NCBI GenBank assembly: GCA_030531645.1
Contig: JAUNNB010000001.1
Coordinates: 168,249-232,248, forward strand
Length of the DNA: 64,000 bases
Source of the DNA: Candidatus Saccharimonadota bacterium
GTDB taxonomy: Bacteria > Patescibacteriota > Saccharimonadia > Saccharimonadales > Saccharimonadaceae
Direction of reading: 5' to 3'
Shown piece after piece: positions 50,460 through 57,522 of this stretch; position 1 is the stretch's first letter; each line of letters begins with the position of its first letter. The position numbers and the translations under genes are program-made. A model generated the notes under the pieces. It was not told the DNA's origin. It saw only the letters and a list, made by a program, of their open reading frames with translations, and made no database searches.

Positions 50460-51749
50460 ATGAAAGTTACTACTAAGAAATTATCCGACACTAAGGTGGA
50501 ATTGACAGTAACCTTGGATAAGGCTGAGCTTGAAGCATCTGAGAAAGTTGCTCTTGAACGCCTTGCGAAGGAAGTTCGCGTACAAGGTTTTAGGGATGGC
50601 AAAGTTCCTATGTCTGTCGCTAAGAAGCATATCAACGAACAACAGCTAATCGAGACGACTTTGGATCACGCTGTGCGTGTTTCCGTACCTCGCGCTTTCC
50701 ATGAATCTGGCCGTCAGGCTATCGTGATTCCTGAAGTGAGCGTCACTAAATATGTTCCTAACGATATGGCAGAATACACAGCTACAGCTGAAGTTCTTCC
50801 AGAGGTTAAGCTCGCTGATTATAAGCACCTCAAAGCTAAATATGAGGATGTGAAAGTTGCTAAGAAAGACATCGACGAAGTTATCGAACAGGTTCGTGAA
50901 GCCTATTCTGAAACCAAGGTCGTGAAGCGTGCTGCCAAAGAAGGCGATGACGTCACTATCGACTTTGAGGGTACTAAGGATGGCAAGAAATTCGACGGCG
51001 GTGCTGCCAAGGATTACAAGCTTCGCCTCGGTTCTCATCAGTTTATCCCTGGCTTTGAAGAAGGTTGTGTTGGTCACGAAGCTGGTGATCGTTTTGATAT
51101 TCCTGTCACTTTCCCCAAAGATTACCACAATGCTGACCTCGCCGGTGCCAAGGCTAATTTCAATGTCTTGATTAAGCAAGTTAATGAGCTCACCAAACCA
51201 GAACTTGATGATAAGTTCGCTAAGAAGTGCGGCCCATTCAAGACTATCGACGAACTCCGCAAGGATATCGAGAAGAACCTCGCCAGCCAGAACAAGGTCA
51301 AGACAGACAATATCTATAAGGATGCTTTGATTGCTGAAATCGTGAAGGGCTCTAAGGTTGCTGCTCCTGAGATCATGGTCAAAGATCAGCTCAAGATGAT
51401 GAAGAACGACCTCATTGCCAACCTTCGCTCTCAGGGTCTCACCTTCGAGGAAGCTTTGCAGACTCGTGGTATGACTGAAGAAGATTGGGAGAAGGAAACC
51501 TCACCAGTTGCTGCAGACCATGTAAAGGCTTCTCTCTGCCTCCAGCTCATCGCTCGTGATGAAAAGATCGAAGCTGAAGAAGAGCTAGTCGATGCTAAGC
51601 TCGCTGAGCTCCGTGAGATTTACAAGAAGTCTAAGGAAGCTATCGAAAGTTTGAAGAACCCACAGGTTCGTATGGATATCAAGAACCGCTTGACCATCGA
51701 TAAAACTTTGAATTGGCTCGTTGAAACAAACCGCAAGAGTTCGAAATAA
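50460..51749 (+). CDS. tig: Trigger factor
   Basis: Trigger factor is the ribosome-bound chaperone and prolyl isomerase. The 429-residue product has the ribosome-binding domain (VTVTLDKAELEASEKVALERLAKEVRVQGFRDGKVP, shortened, with the tail-type signature GFRDGKVP), an FKBP-like domain (GDDVTIDFEGTKDGKKFDGG, LGSHQFIPGFEEGCVGHEAGD) and the helical C-terminal domain. Length is normal. Leaderless by the promoter position. Terminator follows. Confidence 0.95.
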   Translation: MKVTTKKLSDTKVELTVTLDKAELEASEKVALERLAKEVRVQGFRDGKVPMSVAKKHINEQQLIETTLDHAVRVSVPRAFHESGRQAIVIPEVSVTKYVPNDMAEYTATAEVLPEVKLADYKHLKAKYEDVKVAKKDIDEVIEQVREAYSETKVVKRAAKEGDDVTIDFEGTKDGKKFDGGAAKDYKLRLGSHQFIPGFEEGCVGHEAGDRFDIPVTFPKDYHNADLAGAKANFNVLIKQVNELTKPELDDKFAKKCGPFKTIDELRKDIEKNLASQNKVKTDNIYKDALIAEIVKGSKVAAPEIMVKDQLKMMKNDLIANLRSQGLTFEEALQTRGMTEEDWEKETSPVAADHVKASLCLQLIARDEKIEAEEELVDAKLAELREIYKKSKEAIESLKNPQVRMDIKNRLTIDKTLNWLVETNRKSSK

Positions 51750-51750
51750 C

Positions 51751-51777
51751 AAAAAGCCCCCATTAGGGGGCTTTTTT
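51751..51777 (+). terminator. tig terminator
   Basis: AAAAAGCCCCC, ATTA loop, GGGGGCTTTTTT. Confidence 0.93.
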
Positions 51778-51793
51778 ATGATAAAATATACTC

Positions 51794-52600
51794 ATGAATA
51801 TACTATTCTCGGGGGATAGAAACATTGAGGATGGCCTTGCGTTGTCAGTCTTATCATTAGTCAAACATGCGTCCGAACCTCTCAAGATTTATGTATTAAC
51901 AGCTAAGGTTCCAGGTGTCTGCAAAGGAATTCGCAAAGCTCATATTCGCATGCTAAACGATGCCATCAAAGAGGGTAAACACAAAATCGAGCTCATCGAT
52001 ATTTCCGAAACCGTCAATAAGATGTATCCAAAAAAGAACAGCCGCACCGTGTTCACTGTGGGCTGTATGTTTAGACTCTACGCCGATCTCGTTCCAGAAT
52101 TGCCAGATAAATTGCTCTATTTAGATACGGATGTCCTGGCATATCGAGATTATTCCGAGCTTTATGAGACGGACATTGAAGGCTATGAATTTGCCGGCGT
52201 GCTCGATAATTACGGCAGCCACTTCTTCCATCAGGATTCGCTCCTCGTGAAAGACTATGTCAACTCTGGTGTCTTGCTTCTTAATATGAAAGAGATTAGA
52301 AAGACTAAGCTCTTTACTAACGCCCGCAAGTATTGCATGAATCATAAGATGTTTATGCCAGACCAATCGTCCTTGAATCGTTATGTTAGAAAGCGCAAAT
52401 TCCTCCCGCGCAAGTTCAACGAACAAAAGGAAATGCGCCCAGATACAATCTTGCGCCACTTCACTACGCGTGTGATTTTCTGGCCATACCTGCACAAGCA
52501 GACCATCAAACCTTGGAACGAGAAAAAGATGCACAAGATATTGAAGTGCTATGAGTTTGATGATATACTAGAACAATACGAAGAGATAAAAGAGAGGTAA
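51794..52600 (+). CDS. GT8-family glycosyltransferase 1
   Basis: The 268-residue protein has GT8 features: SGDRNIEDGLALSVLSLVKHA, then RLYADLVPELPDKLLYLDTDVLAYRD with the metal-binding DTD, NSGVLLLNMKEIRK, and FMPDQSSLNRYV. GT8 enzymes transfer hexoses from UDP-sugars, here probably to a lipid or surface glycan. TAAAAT (51782-51787) lies 6 nt before ATG 51794. It is followed 2 nt later by a second GT8 gene. Confidence 0.88.
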   Translation: MNILFSGDRNIEDGLALSVLSLVKHASEPLKIYVLTAKVPGVCKGIRKAHIRMLNDAIKEGKHKIELIDISETVNKMYPKKNSRTVFTVGCMFRLYADLVPELPDKLLYLDTDVLAYRDYSELYETDIEGYEFAGVLDNYGSHFFHQDSLLVKDYVNSGVLLLNMKEIRKTKLFTNARKYCMNHKMFMPDQSSLNRYVRKRKFLPRKFNEQKEMRPDTILRHFTTRVIFWPYLHKQTIKPWNEKKMHKILKCYEFDDILEQYEEIKER

Positions 52601-52602
52601 AA

Positions 52603-53577
52603 GTGACTGTTCCGGTTTTCTATTGTATTGATGAGGCTTATGCTCCGTTTACGATTATTTCGGCCAAATCAATGATACTAAACTCCACATCAGATCTAGA
52701 TATCTATATTATCGCTGATGACCTTGAACCTGAAACTGCAGGTCATTTCATAGATTTAAAGAAGATTAATCCAAAGATTAATGTCAATATTAATATCCAA
52801 AGCCTCGAGCGTAGCTTTGACATGATTCCAGAGAGTTATATTACTGAAACGAACTGGCATACTTTTTCAATCTACTTCCGCCTCTTCCTCCACGCCATGT
52901 TCCCAGATATTGATAAGGCTATTTATATCGACGCTGATACTGTCGTGGATGGTGATATTTCTGAGCTCTATCATATAGATTTGCAAGGGAATTATCTTGG
53001 CGGCGTGATTGAGCCTGTGATGGAGGCTGTTCAGGCTTTCAAAGATTATACCGAGCAAGCTATTGGTATTCGCACTGATGAATATATCAACTCCGGTATG
53101 CTCTTGATGGATTTCAGAAAACTCCGTGAAATTAATTTCGATAAGGTTTGTCTCGATTTGATTACCAAATATGGTTTCGAAACAATCGCTCCAGACCAGG
53201 ATTATATTAATACAGTACTCTATGGCAAGATTCTCTATCTCGACCCTAAGTGGAACGCCATTAGCGACGCTGCCTATGCCGATATTAAGGATCCAAAAAT
53301 TATTCATTACCGTCTCTTCTCTAAACCTTGGAGGACTAAGGGTGTCATCTTCGAGAAATATTTCTGGAAATATGCCAAGGGCACGCCTTTCTATTCTGCG
53401 CTCAGACGTATTAATACCGATACTTATCTCCAGATGACCTACGCAAAGAAAGATGAAGATATGTTGAATAAGATGGTGAAACGCGCTTACGAAACTATCA
53501 ATTCCGAGAAGCCACGCTTCTCCGATAAGAAAGATGAGATTCGCATTTCATCGCAAGTCCTAGAATCTATTTTATAG
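52603..53577 (+). CDS. GT8-family glycosyltransferase 2
   Basis: The 324-residue protein is a second GT8 member: YCIDEAYAPFTIISAKSMI, FLHAMFPDIDKAIYIDADTVVDGDISELY with DAD, YINSGMLLMDFRKLREI and APDQDYINTVLYGKILYL. Start GTG at 52603 with GAGAGGT upstream. It forms an operon with GT8-1 and the following acyltransferase gene, a plausible set for making a glycolipid (inference). Confidence 0.9.
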   Translation: MTVPVFYCIDEAYAPFTIISAKSMILNSTSDLDIYIIADDLEPETAGHFIDLKKINPKINVNINIQSLERSFDMIPESYITETNWHTFSIYFRLFLHAMFPDIDKAIYIDADTVVDGDISELYHIDLQGNYLGGVIEPVMEAVQAFKDYTEQAIGIRTDEYINSGMLLMDFRKLREINFDKVCLDLITKYGFETIAPDQDYINTVLYGKILYLDPKWNAISDAAYADIKDPKIIHYRLFSKPWRTKGVIFEKYFWKYAKGTPFYSALRRINTDTYLQMTYAKKDEDMLNKMVKRAYETINSEKPRFSDKKDEIRISSQVLESIL

Positions 53578-53586
53578 GGAGACCGT

Positions 53587-54453
53587 ATGATTATCGGCGA
53601 TTCCAAAAAAGAAGTCATCGAAAATATCAAACAGAATATTTTGGACGGCGAGTTCAACAAGAAAGTCGAAGTTGGTGATCCGCAGATTTCTTTTGAAGAG
53701 TCCGAGAGGGCGATTAAGCACTTCTATAAAATTCGCGAGAATAAGGCTAAATTCAAAATTGAGAGTTTGCCGGCCCTTAAATCCGTGAAAGATACGGCCA
53801 AGAAACTTGCTGATGCATTGCATTACGATGGCTTAGAGAATTTACCAGATTTGAAGAGTGGCGCCATTATTACCAGCAACCACTTCAATCCGCTCGATAG
53901 CTTGGCGCTCCGTGAAGCCATCAAAGAAAAATACGGTCGCGATGTCTGTATTGTGGTGCAAGATTCTAATCTCTGCCAGCCAGGTGCACTAGGCTTCTTG
54001 TTTAACCATATCGATGTATTGCCACTCTCAAAGAGTGCACATTATATTAAGAATGAATTTGAACCTAGACTGGGGCGGATGATAGATGATGGTGTTTTAG
54101 TTCTGATTTATCCAGAAGAGGAAATGTGGTTCAATTACCGCAAGCCTCGCCCAGTGCGTAGAGGCGCATATCAATTTGCCGCAGTGGCAAATGCTCCTGT
54201 CATCTCGTTCTTCACAGAGATCCGTGAGAAAGAGGGTTTGCCGGTAGATAATGATGAATTCTATCAGGTGGACTATATTGCGCACGCTTTAGGGGTGGTC
54301 TATCCAGACTCTGAGGCTTCGGTGCGTGAGAATGCCAAGAATATGGCCGAAGCAGATTACCAAATGAAAGTGAAAGCTTACGAGAAGCATTACGGCCAGA
54401 AATTAGATTATAAATTCGACATTACAGACATCGCCGGTTGGCGTATGGTATAA
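53587..54453 (+). CDS. PlsC-like acyltransferase 1
   Basis: The 288-residue protein carries the acyltransferase box NHFNPLD with His99-x4-Asp104, an SKSAHYIKNEFEPRLGRMIDDG segment, and LIYPEEEMWFNYRKPRPVRRG in place of the usual fPEGtRs motif. These enzymes acylate lysophosphatidate or related glycerol lipids at the membrane. No long membrane helix is seen, so it is probably peripheral. ATG 53587 follows AGGGAG. Its stop codon overlaps the -10 box of the tRNA gene. Confidence 0.82.
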   Translation: MIIGDSKKEVIENIKQNILDGEFNKKVEVGDPQISFEESERAIKHFYKIRENKAKFKIESLPALKSVKDTAKKLADALHYDGLENLPDLKSGAIITSNHFNPLDSLALREAIKEKYGRDVCIVVQDSNLCQPGALGFLFNHIDVLPLSKSAHYIKNEFEPRLGRMIDDGVLVLIYPEEEMWFNYRKPRPVRRGAYQFAAVANAPVISFFTEIREKEGLPVDNDEFYQVDYIAHALGVVYPDSEASVRENAKNMAEADYQMKVKAYEKHYGQKLDYKFDITDIAGWRMV

Positions 54454-54454
54454 T
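54449..54454 (+). promoter_or_regulatory. -10 box of tRNA-Ala
   Basis: TGG-extended TATAAT, 11 nt before the first tRNA base and overlapping the end of the acyltransferase gene. No convincing -35. Confidence 0.5.
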
Positions 54455-54465
54455 ATATCAGAGAT

Positions 54466-54541
54466 GGGGCGTTAGCTCAGCTGATAGAGCGCAGCATTCG
54501 CATTGCTGAGGTCGCGGGTTTGATTCCCGCACGCTCCACCA
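54466..54541 (+). tRNA. tRNA-Ala(CGC)
   Basis: A full 76-nt cloverleaf with encoded CCA. Acceptor GGGGCGT pairs with ACGCTCC and contains the G3-U70 wobble that identifies alanine tRNA; D-arm GCTCAGCTGATAGAGC; anticodon stem CAGCA/TGCTG with loop TTCGCAT, giving anticodon CGC (codon GCG); T-arm GCGGGTTTGATTCCCGC. Confidence 0.97.
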
Positions 54542-54569
54542 TTTTTGTTCTGTGTGCTAAAATGGAAGC

Positions 54570-55358
54570 ATGGAAGTTTTGTTTTATCAGTCTTTCGACC
54601 AAGATTTCGTAAAATCGAGGAAACAGGAGAAAACCCTCCCCGAAAACTTCAAATTTGAACATACGAACCTCATTTATCGCTTTTTCGCCACTCTGTTGTA
54701 TATTTGTGTCCTGATTTGGGCATTTTTCTATACCGTTTTTTATTGCAGAATCAAGATACATAGGGAAAAACAGGCCACTCAGGCTCACGAAACGGCCCCA
54801 GACGCGTCGAAAAGCGCTAATGCTAAATGTATCTATGCTAACCATACATCGGCCTTTGGGGACGTCCTAGTGCCTTTCTACTACTGTTTCCCAAAGAGAC
54901 CACACCTCATTTGCTCTGCATCTAATCTAGGGATTCCTGTAATTGGGCCGCTTCTCCCTATGGCAGGGGCGATTCCTATCCCAAATTCACTTAAAAAGAC
55001 AAAAGAATTCAATAATGTCATCAAAAAACGCCTCGAAAAAGGCGAAACACTGGTGATATACCCAGAAGCCCACCTCTGGCCAGGCTGCGATTTTATCCGC
55101 CCACTAGAGAAGTCCGCGTTCTATTACCCTGCAGAAGCCCACACGAGCTGCTACACGGCCACCACGGTCTATACCGGCACTCCAGGAAGGGTTAAGACTG
55201 AAATCTATCTAGACGGCCCCTATGTGTCTCAGAAGGATAAAAAACACGCACGCGCCGAGGATCTACAGGCACAGGTAAAGACCTCGCTTGAAAAACGCGC
55301 TAAACAGAGTAAAAATCCAGAAATCAAGTATATTTCCGAGGATAAAAAAGGCCAATAA
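54570..55358 (+). CDS. PlsC-like acyltransferase 2
   Basis: The 262-residue protein has one membrane segment (about 35-58) and an acyltransferase region: CIYANHTSAFGDVLVPF, LPMAGAIPIP, LEKGETLVIYPEAHLWPG. The usual NHx4D box appears as NHTSAFGD with five residues between His92 and Asp98, one more than normal, and the EGT motif is PEAHLW. It therefore belongs to a divergent acyltransferase group. TAAAAT at 54558-54563 lies 6 nt before ATG 54570. Confidence 0.75.
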   Translation: MEVLFYQSFDQDFVKSRKQEKTLPENFKFEHTNLIYRFFATLLYICVLIWAFFYTVFYCRIKIHREKQATQAHETAPDASKSANAKCIYANHTSAFGDVLVPFYYCFPKRPHLICSASNLGIPVIGPLLPMAGAIPIPNSLKKTKEFNNVIKKRLEKGETLVIYPEAHLWPGCDFIRPLEKSAFYYPAEAHTSCYTATTVYTGTPGRVKTEIYLDGPYVSQKDKKHARAEDLQAQVKTSLEKRAKQSKNPEIKYISEDKKGQ

Positions 55359-55361
55359 AAG

Positions 55362-55380
55362 ACCCCGCTTAGGCGCGGGG
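55362..55380 (-). terminator. Terminator of the 55392 gene
   Basis: On the minus strand CCCCGC, six-base loop, GCGGGG, then TCTTTTATT. It may also stop transcription of the 54570 gene. Confidence 0.7.
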
Positions 55381-55391
55381 CCAGTGGGGAT

Positions 55392-55616
55392 TTAGTGAAT
55401 GGTATGCATATCGATTTTGTGTTCGCTAAGCATTCCGAAGATGGAAATAAGATAAGTTACTTCCGTGAGCTGATTGTTACCAGAATAGGTAATCTCGCGT
55501 TTTTCTTCATTCAGATCGGGGATTAACCCCTTTTCAGTGAGCTGTTGAACGTAGAAATCAAAGTCTTCATCGGGTGTCAATTTAGCATAGCATCTAACCG
55601 AATAATTAGTCGACAT
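55392..55616 (-). CDS. Small soluble protein, unknown
   Basis: A 74-residue protein (MSTNYSVRCYAKLTPDED...) with alternating beta and alpha pattern, perhaps a small ferredoxin-like fold; no catalytic motif. ATG 55616 is chosen because AAGGGAGGTG lies just before it; the longer frame is unlikely. It resembles the stand-alone genes of 21-32 kb in having a strong ribosome site and its own terminator. Confidence 0.65.
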   Translation of the reverse strand: MSTNYSVRCYAKLTPDEDFDFYVQQLTEKGLIPDLNEEKREITYSGNNQLTEVTYLISIFGMLSEHKIDMHTIH

Positions 55617-55670
55617 TTTATCACCTCCCTTAAATGTGCTCCCACAGAGCACTATTATAACATAAATATT

Positions 55671-56237
55671 TTATTTTATGCGTTTTGACTTTTTAATCTG
55701 TTTCCATATCGGGTCAACTTTTTTGCCGGAAAGTTCACGGGTAGCAATATTTACAATATAATCGGCTATCTGAACCGTTGCGTAGTTATGGGATTTAACC
55801 TGTTTGCATTTCAAAAATACGTTATTCATTTTTGCTTGCTTTCGTAAGCATTCAAATAGCCTGTTATTGTTGTCCATTTTAATGCTTTTTATACGGATTT
55901 TGCTTGAGCTTATTTTAGAAACCAGCTCCGCTGCTAGCTTCGTATAGGTTGCGTCACGCCTCGAAGGTGTTTTTCTTAAATATACAAAGAAAAATGTAAA
56001 ATCAAGTTTATTTAATAAGTCTAAAAATGCATGTTTTATCTGTTTGTTATCGTCTTTTGCATGAAACTCATAGTCACGAGATTTACCTAATTCACGTTTT
56101 AATCTTGAGACTTGCTCGTTCGCCTCGTCAGCCGCCTCTTTGTCTTTAAATAATACTAAAACTAAGGATACGAACTCAGGTTCGCTACCTTTAGCAGCAC
56201 CGGGAGATCCAGATTCGTCTATTGCACCATAATACAT
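55671..56237 (-). CDS. DUF3800 protein
   Basis: The 188-residue protein has the two family marks: an N-terminal YYGAIDESGSPG (acidic residues of an RNase H-like strand) and a C-terminal VQIADYIVNIATRE. DUF3800 proteins are often found in mobile or defence settings and are thought to have an RNase H-like fold; the activity is not established. ATG 56237 follows AGAGGT. Its promoter and leader hold an unusual hairpin arrangement (56248-56472), and a restriction-like locus is divergently transcribed from 56520. Confidence 0.85.
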   Translation of the reverse strand: MYYGAIDESGSPGAAKGSEPEFVSLVLVLFKDKEAADEANEQVSRLKRELGKSRDYEFHAKDDNKQIKHAFLDLLNKLDFTFFFVYLRKTPSRRDATYTKLAAELVSKISSSKIRIKSIKMDNNNRLFECLRKQAKMNNVFLKCKQVKSHNYATVQIADYIVNIATRELSGKKVDPIWKQIKKSKRIK

Positions 56238-56247
56238 AAATTACCTC

Positions 56248-56348
56248 TAAAAATTAAGGAATCCCAATTTTCATTGGGATTCCTGCACTGGAATGGCCGT
56301 ATTTTGTACGGGCGGCTACTCTACAGTAACCTTAGACCAGTGTCTCAC
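56248..56348 (-). ncRNA. Predicted three-way-junction RNA ending in a terminator, upstream of DUF3800
   Basis: On the minus strand TTGAAT (56383-56378), 17 bp, TGC-extended TATAAT (56360-56355) should start RNA near 56348. The RNA has CACTGG/CCAGTG (56342-56337 with 56291-56286) as closing stem, GGTTACT/AGTAGCC (56331-56325 with 56320-56314) and CCGTA/TACGG (56311-56307 with 56301-56297) as two inner hairpins. It ends in GGAATCCCAAT, loop GAAA, ATTGGGATTCC (56283-56258) and a U-rich TTAATTTTT, an intrinsic terminator only 20 nt before the DUF3800 ATG. It may be a small RNA or an attenuator leader. Confidence 0.65.
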
Positions 56349-56410
56349 AACCTAATTATAGCATCATCATCAATATGATTCAATAATAAACTGTGAGAAT
56401 CCCATTTAAA

Positions 56411-56472
56411 CACAAAAATCCCAATAGTAATTGGGATAAGTAGATTATAGCGAATGAACCGCCAGTGGTCAA
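56411..56472 (-). ncRNA. Promoter directly followed by a hairpin terminator (tiny RNA)
   Basis: On the minus strand TTGACC (56472-56467), 17-bp spacer, TATAAT (56449-56444). The expected start is at the first base of ATCCCAAT (56437-56430), loop TACT, ATTGGGAT (56425-56418), followed by TTTTT. The product would be only about 25-30 nt. The hairpin shares CCCAAT/ATTGGG with the next terminator downstream at 56283-56258. Confidence 0.5.
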
Positions 56473-56484
56473 CCATAACCAGTA

Positions 56485-56513
56485 TTGACTAAATACGCTA
56501 AGTGTGGTATAAT
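56485..56513 (+). promoter_or_regulatory. Promoter of the 56520 gene
   Basis: TTGACT (56485-56490), 17-bp spacer, TGG-extended TATAAT (56508-56513), 6 nt before ATG 56520. Confidence 0.88.
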
Positions 56514-56519
56514 AGAAAT

Positions 56520-57464
56520 ATGGATTTATGGCAGCAATTTGTCGAGGAAGTTAATTCATTAAAACCTCGTGATGAAAAAGAATATCAAGGCCACATTACA
56601 TCTATTATGAGGCTGATTTTTCATTGGAAAGATGTCCTTACAGAAACAAACATTCCTGTCGGAAATAATCGCTACCTTCGCCCTGACATTGTTTTAAAGA
56701 AGGATGACCAGCCAAAAATCATCATTGAGATGAAAGATAAAAATATTAGTACTGGTGATACCGAAGAGGGCCAGCTGCGTTCATACTTGCTGCAGATGAA
56801 GACTCGCTTTGGACTTCTTATTGGCGATAAAATTACTCTTGTCTATAACGATCTTACCAAGATTGACGGCCCAACCAGGCTCGCAAAAATTGAATTCAAA
56901 GCCGATGATGAAATGGGCCCAGCTCTCGCTGAGGTACTTGATGCTAATACTTATACGGATGAAAAATTCGAGAAGCTTTGTGCTAAATGCTTGAAGAAGC
57001 TTGATATTGAGAAAGATGCCGAGAAACTCGCAGAAAAACTAATTACCGAAGATGGTAAGTCAGAAATCGCAGAGTTGTTAAAGACTAGGTATGACTCTCG
57101 CGTTGTAGAAAAGGCTCTCGCAGAAGTGAAAATTAAGAAAAATGAGCCAAAAACCCCAATCATCCCTAAACGCAAAAATACAATTCCTGGCATAAAACAA
57201 CGCTATTCATCTTCAGCTTTTGATTTTTATACTAGAGGTATTCAAAAAGGCGCTGCGGTTTCATTCTTTGATGATGATTCAATTACAGCTACAGTGTATA
57301 ATAACAAGCGTATCGTTTTTAGAAATGAGATTACATCACTTTCAGCTGCAACTAGGGTTATTCTAACTGAACGCGGCGAATGCAATGCTAGTGGTGTCTA
57401 TCAAGGCCCTAAATATTGGAAATACGGCGACGAGTTACTTGTAAACATGCCCATAATTAAATAG
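56520..57464 (+). CDS. HsdR-N-like PD-(D/E)XK nuclease with a DUF4357/RAMA-like C terminus
   Basis: The 314-residue protein has a type I restriction R-subunit N-terminal-like nuclease core: Pro55-Asp56 in RYLRPDIVLK and Glu70-x-Lys72 in KIIIEMKDK, followed by a Gln-rich helix EEGQLRSYLLQM (motif position QxxxY). A Lys/Glu coiled region (about 150-210) leads to a C-terminal module with RNEITSLSAATRVILTERGE and SGVYQGPKYWKYGDELL, like DUF4357/RAMA domains that read modified DNA. ATG 56520 is fixed by the promoter. It stands 58 nt before the helicase gene and is probably part of the same defence locus. Confidence 0.8.
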   Translation: MDLWQQFVEEVNSLKPRDEKEYQGHITSIMRLIFHWKDVLTETNIPVGNNRYLRPDIVLKKDDQPKIIIEMKDKNISTGDTEEGQLRSYLLQMKTRFGLLIGDKITLVYNDLTKIDGPTRLAKIEFKADDEMGPALAEVLDANTYTDEKFEKLCAKCLKKLDIEKDAEKLAEKLITEDGKSEIAELLKTRYDSRVVEKALAEVKIKKNEPKTPIIPKRKNTIPGIKQRYSSSAFDFYTRGIQKGAAVSFFDDDSITATVYNNKRIVFRNEITSLSAATRVILTERGECNASGVYQGPKYWKYGDELLVNMPIIK

Positions 57465-57496
57465 TCGTTTTGGTCATCCTATGCCCTTATTTATGC

Positions 57497-57502
57497 TATA
57501 AT
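57497..57502 (+). promoter_or_regulatory. -10 box before the PLD-helicase gene
   Basis: TGC-extended TATAAT, no clear -35; the leader of about 14 nt contains AAAGGA. Confidence 0.55.
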
Positions 57503-57522
57503 ATAAAAAAGGACAATAGGGG

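Noticed and set aside
56258..56437. Inverted ATCCCAAT/ATTGGGAT hairpins as CRISPR repeats
   Set aside because: Only two copies, different flanks, no regular spacers and no cas genes in the window.
56248..56472. True type III toxin-antitoxin RNA array
   Set aside because: Type III antitoxins are tandem direct repeats; here there are only two unlike hairpin units, and DUF3800 is not a ToxN family. Kept only as an analogy.
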